Assembly (NCBI RefSeq): GCF_028453695.1 | Contig: NC_135782.1 | Coordinates: 14,068,190-14,132,189 of the forward strand | DNA length: 64,000 nucleotides | Source: Augochlora pura | Taxonomy: Eukaryota; Arthropoda; Insecta; Hymenoptera; Halictidae | Direction: 5' to 3' | Shown: positions 55,761-64,000 of the stretch, in pieces | Layout of the letters: every line of letters begins with the position of its first letter | Numbering within the stretch: the first letter of the stretch is position 1 | Translations under genes and position numbers: made by a program | The notes under the pieces: model-generated | Seen by the model: only the letters and a program-made list of their open reading frames with translations | Told to the model about the DNA's origin: nothing | Database searches by the model: none

Positions 55761-56500
55761 AAGAACGGGCAGGTGGGGGATGTCGAAAGGAATTTTTCAT
55801 TAGAGATGTATTTTGTGAGTTTGTTTAGGATTTGGCAATGATCAATTTATAGGTTAATTTGTTGAATGGTATTATAACCCTTAATTCTATGTCTTAACCT
55901 CAAAAGTTACATTATGACTTCTAAATTATGTCTCAATTTTAAATTTAAGTAAATTTCAAACTTTAAACCTTCAAATTATGTTTTTTACATCATGAAATGA
56001 TTACTAATCATAGTGTCCAAATTATATCTTTCAAATTACATTTAAATAATTATAACTTTCAGATTATAATTTCGAAGATATAACTTCCAAGTCGTAGAAA
56101 TCAAATCTTAACCTTCTAATTATAAAGTTTGAATTATATATTTAAAATGATGTCCTTCAAATTATAATCTTTCAGTCATAATTAAATTAATCTTTAAGTC
56201 GTAACTTTCAAGTCATAAAAACCAAATCTTAACCTCCTAATCATAATGTTCAAATTATAGCTAGCAAATTATAATCTCCAAGTAGTAAAAACTAAATCCT
56301 AACCTCCTGATTATAATATCTAAAACGTATCCTACAAATTAGAATTTTTAAATTACAATCACGAAGTTATATTGTCCAAATCGTGACACTCAAATCATAA
56401 CCTCGTAGACATAACATTATAATCTTTGAAACTCTCACAACTTCGAAGTAGTTCAAAAAATTCTGACAATATTATACTTGCTCGGATGTTGCAAAACAAA
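55761..56500 (+). repeat. Eroded AT-rich repeats, spacing about 65 bp
   Basis: AAATCTTAACCTCCTAATTAT and CAAATTATAATCTTTCAAGT words recur several times between 55880 and 56420 (for example 56102, 56224, 56291). Confidence 0.65.
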
Positions 56501-57080
56501 AATTAAGTTCTGAATCCAATCAAAGTATCATCCAGTGGATGATATAATGGAACGGTTAGTTCTTCAATCGTTTAACAGGGGAACTTAGGTCAGAACTATA
56601 ATGTGTTGCAAGGATTAATTAAGCGACTACTTCACCTACTAAAAATAAAAAAATTCCTACGCCACGCTGCCTTAAAATTAAATTAAAAAAAACAGTTTTT
56701 TATTTGCAGAAAGTGTAAATAAACTTTATACAAGGTTATCTGCAAAATAAAAGAAATCCTTTTATCAAATTAGCAAACTAGAAAGGTATAAAAATTGCTA
56801 AACAACTGGAGCTACAAAAAGATGTGACAGTGTTGCCAAAATAAAATCTCACAGTGTTGCTAAAATAAGACCTCACAGTGTTGCCAAACTAATAACAATT
56901 TAATACCGTAATACGATCCTTAAAATCCTCTTCTGCCTGCACTGCCCTCTTATTATACTATATTTCAGAATAAATAAATTTTATTATTATAATAAATAAA
57001 TTTTATTTTTATGATAAATAAATTTTATTTTCATAATAAATAAATTTTATTTTCATAATAAATAAATTAACCTTCCGTTG
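56501..57080 (+). repeat. AT-rich stretch with two short tandem repeats
   Basis: ACAGTGTTGCCAAAATAA is repeated three times at 56825-56890. AATAAATAAATTTTATTTTC plus ATAAT (about 24 bp) is repeated five times at 56970-57066. The second looks recent because copies are almost identical. Confidence 0.8.
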
Positions 57081-57327
57081 ATAAACCATAAACAACGATC
57101 ATTCTAAACGCGAATCTACCAAGCTTGCACTTAACCTAGATTACATCGCGTCTCGTCAAAATTGAAATCAGAATCAAAGGCTCGCACCATTCAACATTCC
57201 CTCCACTATCCTCTCTGCTTCCACAACATCCCCCTCCCACCCTCCCTACCACCCTTGATCCCAGTGTTCGAGTCTTCCCGCGGCATCGTTGAGGCATAAT
57301 TACTCGGCCGTTAAGATAGCTTTCTCC

Positions 57328-57373
<46 letters not shown>

Positions 57374-58030
57374 AACATGACCCACACACGTAAGCTCGGA
57401 CCCCGTAATGAACGGTTAGGGAACAACGACTTCTAATGGCCGAATGAAAGCAAGAGGGCCGAGAGTGGGAGAGAGGGGCGGAGGGGGTGGGGGTCAGGGA
57501 GAAGGCGGCGCGGATCGTTTCTGGCTTAAAGGTAATTTATTATCGATCGCGTTTGTAATCGCGTGTTACCTTCGCCATTCTCTCTCTCTGCCTTTCTTTA
57601 CTTTCTCTTATGCTGTCTTACTCTATTTAACCCTTCCACCCCTCCCCCCGTCTCTGTCTCTATTACATTCGTTTCTATTATTCGTTAACTCTCTTTTCAC
57701 TTAACTACTCTCTTTCTAATTCTTGACCTTTGACATATTATTTCTCTTTATTATTTTTTATACTTTCTATCTTCCTTCTCTCTCTCTCTCTCTCTGTCGC
57801 TCTTTGTCTCTATACGTCTGTCTGTCTGCCTCTCTCTCTGTCTAATACTCTCTCTTTCCTTCTCGCTCTCTCTCTATCTCTATACGTCTGTCTATCTGTC
57901 TCTCTCTCTCTCTGTCTCTCACTGTTTAATACTCACTCTCTCTCCCCCCCTCTCTCTCTCTCTCCCTCTCTGTCTCTATACGTCTGTCTGTCTGTCTCTC
58001 TCTCTGTCTAATACTCTCTCTTTCCTTCTT

Positions 58031-58061
<31 letters not shown>

Positions 58062-58480
58062 GTGTCTCTCTGTTCCGTCTTCCCCGACCTTCGTGCCTGT
58101 CTTCCGTTTTCTGTCTCTCTATGGCGCCCGTCGGCTGACCCCTCCGGGCTAGCGCGATGAACGCTCTTAATTAGTGTGCTTAATTAATAATTCCACTGGC
58201 TATGGGAGAGGGGGTTGGGGGTGGAGGGAAGGAGGAGGAGGGGGTCGGCAGCACTCCTCTACACGGAGATGCGTGAAAACGCTCATTATGCCTTTCTGAA
58301 TTCCTCGGTCGCCGGGCGCCGCGCGGCGCTGCACGGGCTCTTTGTCAACGTATTCGCGGATGGTTCTTGAGACTACCATAATCTTCGACGAGCACCGTGT
58401 ACCATACTAACACGATTATACGTGGTTCCATCCTTTCCCCGTTGCTCTTGATCGACACGTGTCAGAAAATCGTCACCTAT
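57081..58480. other. GC-rich block with long CT tracts
   Basis: CT dinucleotides cover about 57326-57371 and 57776-58070. In the latter the compound unit TCTCTATACGTCTGTCTGTC recurs near 57808, 57878 and 57972. 58110-58480 is CpG-rich single-copy DNA with GGGGGTTGGGGGTGGAGGGA near 58210. No gene. Confidence 0.65.
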
Positions 58481-58704
58481 TTCTGCCGACAATTATTGTC
58501 ACCAGAAATAAGCCTTTTTTAAATATTCTTTTTATTTATTGCACTCAAGTCTCAATTATTATAATTGCAGAATTTAATTCTTTAATACATATTTAATTTG
58601 TGCACATATACAATGTCCATTCTCCAATGAGCAATTTATTTTGGAAACACAATTTTTCACCATCGCGAAATCAAAGATATCGCAAGAGTGAGGTTATGTC
58701 TGAA

Positions 58705-58900
58705 GCCATATTAATTATTTTTGAAAAGTCTAAGTAATGTACAGAGTTGTTACTTTGCAGAATGGTTTGGAGCACAATGTAGAGCAAGTAGAATTTTTTT
58801 TAGACAAATCGTCGAATTTGTTATTCACACTCACAGCTGTCGATGAGGAGCAGTTAGGTTAGGGCAACGTGAAATGCCACTTACTTAGGAATTAAAAAAT
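58705..58900 (+). repeat. Single copy of the 180-bp repeat family
   Basis: AAGTAATGTACAGAG, ATGTAGAGCAAGTAG, GTCGAATTTGTTATT, ACAGCTGTCGATGAGGAGC and CGTGAAATGCCACTTACTT occur in the same order as in the 53811-54920 array, about 4 kb away. 58481-58704 is AT-rich without features. Confidence 0.8.
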
Positions 58901-59042
58901 ATATATTTTCATATAGGTTTGATATATTAAAATATATTGATATATATTTTATATAGTTTTGAATTTAAAGATTTATTTAATTTATATAGTTTTAAATTTT
59001 AATTTTGATATAGTTATGTCAAGGTTATGTCACTAACCTTGT
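58901..59042 (+). repeat. ATATATTTTGATATA-type AT-rich sequence
   Basis: TTTGATATATTAAAATATAT words, related to the sequence at 60340-60425. No gene. Confidence 0.5.
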
Positions 59043-59116
59043 AATATGTATATTAAGAAAAATGGTGATTTATTTATAAAAAACTTCGTTCGCGCAAAAT
59101 CCAGCCGTGCCTAAGA
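59043..59116 (+). mobile_element. Partial copy of the 59893 MITE (right end)
   Basis: AAAAACTTCGTTCGCGCAAA, ATCCAGCCGTGCCTAAG and the preceding ATATGTATATTAAGAA match the right third of the element at 59893-60134. The terminal AGGTTAA is degraded to ACTTTAA and the left part is missing. Confidence 0.65.
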
Positions 59117-59880
59117 CTTTAATATATCAAAATCGGTAAGCGATGCTGAACTTAACTTCGGCGCGAAAGAGAGTGAAGCGTTCCCAAGAAAAGGTCCCTT
59201 CGGTCCTGTTTCCATGGCGCGGCTCGTGGAGCGTGTCCCCCCCCCCCCCCCTTATCCATCGTCTTTCCACGTGGTTTCTGCCGTTGGTCTTTCGGCGCAC
59301 GGTGCAACAAGCCCGAATGGGACGCGGTTCTCGTCGCATTACATTACGTTACGTCACATTATGCGCCCCGGCGTTGCGCGCGCCCGTAACATTACGATGC
59401 TCTCCGTTATGCCGGCTGGCTGGTTAATGTTCTGTGGCAGGATTCCAGTGCCTGTCTTCTTGAAACAAAGACTCTGTTTGCCGTAGCCGAAGTGGCCGCC
59501 ACGCCGTGGTCTATCGGGCCACAACTCACGATTTACATTCGGTCCCGCGTACCAGTGGCCGGCTTTCCCGCGGCAGAAACCAAGCCGGCGAGGAAACTAC
59601 CGCACGGAACGTAAATTCCAAAGCAACGGGAAGCGACTCTTATGCAGCCGTAAAGATTATTATATTAGGCATTTATGGCGACGTTGATGATCCAAGGCAC
59701 GCGACGGCGATCGTCCTCCTACGATGCGACGCTTTTGCTGCTCCTTTTCGATCGCTTTGCTCACTGGGGTCACTTTTTCTACATCCGCCAGCGGGATTAG
59801 AGGTTATGGTGATATTTAGATCATAATAGTTAAAGTGGAATAGTATTTCAGTATATTGTGTGAAGGGAAAGGTTATGTTG
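59117..59880. other. GC-rich block with a 15-base C run
   Basis: CpG-rich single-copy DNA with poly-C at 59237-59251. The frame 59506-59826 (106 codons) and others have no recognised domain. Confidence 0.5.
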
Positions 59881-59892
59881 CTTTGTTTTTAA

Positions 59893-60134
59893 CCTCTTAG
59901 GCACGACGCGCCACTATAATGGCTTTCGTGAATGTTTCGTGCTTTACTCAATTGTTTTATTAATTATTAAAGTAAACGATTCAAGTGAAAGTGTGTATGT
60001 ATAAAATACACTAAGGAAAGAATGTATGTAATTATTACTATATATAGATATACGGAAAAAATATGTATTAAGAAGAAATGGTAATTTGGTTATGAAAAAC
60101 TTTATTTGCGCAAAATCCAGCCGTACCTAAAAGG
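59893..60134. mobile_element. piggyBac-like MITE, 242 bp, with TTAA duplication
   Basis: The ends are CCTCTTAGGCACGAC at 59893 and, on the minus strand, CCTTTTAGGTACGGC from 60134. TTAA flanks it at 59889-59892 and 60135-60138. The ends differ from those of the 53953 element, so this is a separate subfamily. No coding capacity. Confidence 0.85.
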
Positions 60135-60199
60135 TTAATTATTATATAAAGCGAGTGTCATTTTTCTGTTATACGATCTCTGTTAGGTGAATCCTCTCA

Positions 60200-60330
60200 T
60201 TTACAACCGAGAGCGAGGCATTAAAGAGTTGGACAATCTATTTAAATAAAATTCAGGGTACTCTACAAAGTGTCCTTAAACAATGCGCAAAGGGACAGGT
60301 TTGTACGTTGCTTCCCTTTTTTTTTATATA
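60200..60330 (-). repeat. Reverse copy of the 180-bp repeat family
   Basis: On the minus strand AAGGGAAGCAACGTACAAAC, CCCTTTGCGCATTGTTTAAG, GACACTTTGTAGAGTA and TGAATTTTATTTAAATAGA follow the order seen at 54380-54480. Only part of a unit is present. Confidence 0.7.
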
Positions 60331-61240
60331 GTTTGATATATCAAAGTTATATCGAGATATATATATTTTGATATAGTTTGATATATCAAACTTACATCAA
60401 GGTATATCATGATATATTTGATATATCAAATCTATAACTCTGCGAGGTATCATCGTAGGATGATGATCTTCTATTTGAATTAAAGCTTGAAACCTCTATT
60501 TTGAGGCAGTGTTTCTGGATTTTGAGTTTGATGTACTGTCTTCATTTTAATCCTTTAGATGTGAGGTTATGTTTGACGATAATTCAAAAATCGATGACTA
60601 TTGAATGATCAGTGATTACTGTTAAATGGAGAATTATTCAAAAATTGAACGATTATTATTATCATTTGATTATTTAATAATCAATGATTATTCAAATATC
60701 TATAGTCAATTAAAAATTGATAATTATATTGTTATATTTTAATATAATATTTGATATTAATTTATCTCATTGTTAATTTATTAATTTAGTATTATATAAT
60801 ATTTATATTATCATATTATAATATAATATAAATTACAATTCAAATATCTATGATCATTAAAAATTGATATAATAATTATGTTATCATATTATAATATAAT
60901 TTTTAATATTAATTTATCTCATTATTAATTTATTAATTTAGTATTATTTAATATTTATATTATCATATTATAATATAATATAAATTACATATTATATTAT
61001 AATATTTATATTATCATACTATAATACGATATAAATTACATATTATTATAAATATGTTATTACATAATATGACGTCATATAACTAATTGATCCAAAAGAG
61101 ATAACTATTAAAAAATTGAACAATTACTCAAAAGTCGACGATTACTCAAAACTCGATAATTATTGAAAACTCATTTTCATTCTACTCCTAATTTTTACAA
61201 AATTCACCCTTAACATCAAAAGTCATCTATAATGCCATAA
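60331..61240 (+). repeat. AT-rich repeats including a 152-bp duplication
   Basis: TTGATATATCAAA words at 60340-60430. AATTATTCAAAAATTGAA words at 60580-60720 and 61090-61170. A TTATCTCATTGTTAATTTAT..ATTATCATATTATAATATAA segment near 60762 is repeated near 60914. Confidence 0.75.
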
Positions 61241-61620
61241 ATTCTATACTAAAATAATGTTAATAGCTTTGCATATCGTGCAACACAGTTCCCTCGCGCT
61301 CATCATCGGTGTATCGCAATGCGAAACCTTCGAATTCCAGCTAGCAACCAATCCGGAATTGTTCTGTAGCATCTACCAGCTGGTAACCACACGTTTATTA
61401 CCATGCGTTGGAACACACCCGCAACACCACTCAGTGTCCCTATTTAATTACGATTGTTCAAGTTTCACCGCCTATATCAACGGTTAACGTCTGTTCTACA
61501 ATACTTGCCGCACGCACGCGGCCAGTTGTAAAAATAAAAAGTTATTTTAAATTATCTCGCAAACTCTGATGTAAACGACACGTTCGGTTAAACGCTGCAA
61601 ACGGTCACGTGGGGTGTTCG
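61241..61620. other. Mixed-composition single-copy block
   Basis: A 76-codon frame at 61257-61487 with an ATG start is unrecognised; the sequence is less AT-rich than its surroundings. Not enough to call a gene. Confidence 0.4.
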
Positions 61621-62570
61621 ACAACCCCCAGATAATTCTTTTTTTATAATTTACTTTTAGAATTTCTTTTTTATAATTTACTTTTACAATCTGTTTTTTT
61701 ATATTTTACTTTTACAATTTTTTTTATAATTTTATTTTTTAACGCGGTGCTAAGTGGTGTTATTTAGTTGTCAATAGCCTATTTGCATAAACAATTTGTA
61801 TCCAAGCGATTGTCTTGTTTTTAAAGGAATAATGTTTTCGATTTTTCATTTGTTAAGTATAAATAAAGTGTACATAGTATTTATAATTTTTTTATATCAG
61901 AATAATTATTATTATTGTATATTATTATATAATTATTTAATAGTTTTTACTAATTATATAATAGGATTATATAACTATTTAATAATATTTACTAATTTTA
62001 TAATAGAAATATGTAATTACTTATAATAAAATAGTAATAATAGTGATACTATAATAGAATTATATAATAAAAATAAAAGCTTCTATCTCCTTAATGCAAT
62101 GCTGATTAACAAATATTAATTTGTTTATAATGTTGTTCTCGACAGTATTATATATTAAGTTCAGTATTAAATATTTTTATATTACATAATTATTATTATA
62201 CAACGGAACGTCCGTTTAATTTCCAATTGACATTGATCAAAAAATATTTGTTATTGTTATTTCGATTTAATAAAAAATTACTGAAATAAATTGTTTTCTA
62301 TTCCCCATTTCTTTTATAATTTTTAGTACATGTTTTAATCGTCACTTGAGCAGTTAATAATTCCCCAAAAATTTGTTCGAAATTAACAAATATATCGTTC
62401 ATAAATCAACAAATTATTTAATAGCGTACAGTACAACAATTACTTTTGCAATCGTTATTTTAAAAAACTTGTTTCACATTCAGTTCACTGATAAATGATA
62501 TATTTGTTTTGTAGTTAGTATTAAATCCATTTATTATTTTAAATAATGAATTATGTTACAATCTCTGTCG
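61621..62570. other. AT-rich stretch
   Basis: TTTTTTATAATTTACTTTTA words repeat three to four times at 61637-61735. A TATAATTATTTAATAGTTTTTACTAAT-like unit repeats at about 61927-62010. The rest is AT-rich and featureless. Confidence 0.5.
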
Positions 62571-63105
62571 CAATTATTTAGTAATAATTGAAAGAATAGT
62601 CACCGTGATAAATATTGATGATCCCCACAAAATGATCGCCGTGAACGTCGCTGTAAATTTGCTCCGACAAAGAGTTCTACGTAGAACGACGCTAATCTCC
62701 TTGTAGCAGCATTTGTTCGGTGTGTTGTTGCGTCTCGAATAACCGGACGAATTAAAGGGAGCCCCGGACAAAACCCAACCGCAGCCGGTCCTTTTAATAT
62801 ACAGAGTGTTTCACGTAAGGTGCTTTTACTACCTCATAAAGGAACCGTATCCATTCCGTGGAAAAGAAGTGAGCTTCCATTTACAGAAAAATCCTTACTA
62901 CCCGCGAGAGCCAAGCTTACTTTTATCCTTGCAACTTTCATACCGCAAATCCTCCGTACAATCGAAATAGTCGAGGTTAACAACAATATTTACGTCGCGT
63001 TTACATCGCGTACAGTCGATCCATCAGTCGCCGGATATCTAACCTAAAAGAACCACGGAGATATGGAGACGGGAATTGTGCTGGAAGGCTCCGTTACAAC
63101 CTTGC
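62571..63105. other. Moderately GC-rich block with a transposon-like terminus
   Basis: TATACAGAGTGTTTCACGTA at 62798 has the form of an insect MITE end, but no partner end is seen. A 75-codon frame at 62820-63047 is unrecognised. Confidence 0.4.
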
Positions 63106-63455
63106 AATAATGATAATGATAATGATGACGATGACGATGACAATAATGATAATGATAATGACGATGGCGATGACGATGACAATAATGGTAATGATAATGA
63201 CGATGATAATAATGATAATGATAATGAAGATGGCGATGACGATGACGATGACAATGACAATAATGATAAAGACAATGACAATAATAATAATGATAGTGAC
63301 GATGACGATTACGATGACGATAATGATAATGATAATTATAATGATGATGACGATGACGATGACAATAATGATAATGATAATTACGATGAGGATGACGATA
63401 ACAATAATGATAATGACAATGATTATAATAATAATAATAATAATAATGAGCATGA
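63106..63455 (+). repeat. (GATAAT/GACGAT)n trinucleotide-type array
   Basis: About 350 bp of GAT, GAC, AAT triplets arranged as GATAATGATAATGA and GATGACGATGAC blocks. All three plus frames and some minus frames stay open because stop codons are rare in the repeat. One plus frame reads almost only Asp and Asn, the complement reads Ile and Val. No flanking coding sequence is evident. Confidence 0.9.
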
Positions 63456-63860
63456 TTTTTGATGATTCGACAGGCAAGACTCGCGTTTTTGCAAAAATAA
63501 AATTGTTTAACCTTATGTAATTTTGGAAATTTTTAAGCTTCGATTTAACTGAAATTGTAAATTTAGATGACAAGGTATTAGGGTGTCCAATAAATTTTTT
63601 AAATATAATATAGATACCATAATTTAGGTATATTATATCACTACTATAGTAATACTATTTATTAAATAGTAATATGGTATAGTAATAATAAAGGGTTGAA
63701 ATGGAGACAGTACATAAATCTCAAAATCGAACAACATAACCTTAAAGTGGAGGTATGAAGTTTTAACACTCCAATTAACAAAATTCCAAAGCATTATCAA
63801 TTCTCCGAAAAAGTATAATTTATTCTATAATTTAAAATCGAAAAATCGACATTTCGTAAA
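63456..63860. other. AT-rich stretch with an isolated mariner-type TIR
   Basis: TTAGGGTGTCCAATAAATTT at 63578, after TA, resembles the TIRs at 8738 and 35361. No second end or transposase sequence is seen. The following TATAGTAATACTATTTATTA words are AT repeats. Confidence 0.4.
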
Positions 63861-64000
63861 TAGTTATGTTATTGTCGAACCACCGTGCGTTTGGCAAAAA
63901 TGACGAGTATCGGCGCGCACGGGCAGCCACGCAGCCAAACAAGCCACGAGGTTTGTGGGCGAAACGATTATTGGGGCCGAAGGAATCCCGCGTCCTGAAA
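63861..64000. other. Start of a GC-rich block at the window edge
   Basis: CpG-rich from about 63880 to the end; cut by the window boundary. Confidence 0.45.

Overview
No complete protein-coding gene, tRNA, rRNA or CRISPR array could be supported anywhere in this window. It looks like a gene-poor stretch (intergenic or a very long intron) of an insect nuclear genome, most likely hymenopteran (bee or ant type). The pointers are several mariner elements of one D34D family, TTAA-flanked piggyBac-like MITEs, a Ty3/Gypsy-type solo LTR, many TTAGG-like motifs, and strong alternation of base composition. The species cannot be named from the sequence alone.

The layout is a mosaic. About thirty GC-rich, CpG-containing, mostly single-copy blocks of roughly 0.3-1.4 kb (for example 1-350, 3661-4440, 9181-9700, 16191-17560, 21851-22870, 30070-31154, 34271-35358, 41240-41915, 52051-52720, 59117-59880) alternate with AT-rich blocks. 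Most AT-rich blocks are short satellite-like arrays of diverged tandem repeats, nearly every array with its own unit: 162 bp at 1643-2475, 79 bp at 2476-3660, 172 bp with a dimeric higher-order structure at 4481-5830, 228 bp at 11491-12240, 140 bp at 13040-13770, 295 bp at 19000-20040, 39 bp at 23671-23800, 47 bp at 35906-37020, 83 bp at 40681-41095, 24 bp at 48930-49400, 188 bp at 52721-53240 and 180 bp at 53811-54920. Long purine or pyrimidine tracts (25429-25760, 43081-43320, 46241-47265, 57560-58070) and homopolymeric C/G runs of 12-27 bases sit at the GC-rich edges.

Mobile DNA explains part of the rest. There is one nearly full-length but decayed mariner (7135-8738), a 5' half (31157-31642) and a 3' half on the other strand (35361-35905) of the same family, a possible fourth 5' tip (40280-40341) and an isolated TIR (63578). 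A different mariner survives as a 604-bp internally deleted element (43361-43964) that keeps a transposase C-terminus. A solo LTR (38262-38532) and the start of an IS630-like element (38690-39186) interrupt one satellite. piggyBac-like MITEs lie at 53953-54267 and 59893-60134, with single ends near 27559 and 34266. Fold-back elements with CCAAT-containing GC-rich centres lie at 16643-17000 and 32402-32788. An unassigned 1.07-kb element with 35-bp terminal inverted repeats lies at 47827-48899.

Nothing here works together as a pathway or operon. The useful content is structural: satellites that serve as targets for datable insertions (two with recognisable empty sites inside the window), a mariner that carries a piece of tandem repeat between copies, and the regular compositional mosaic.
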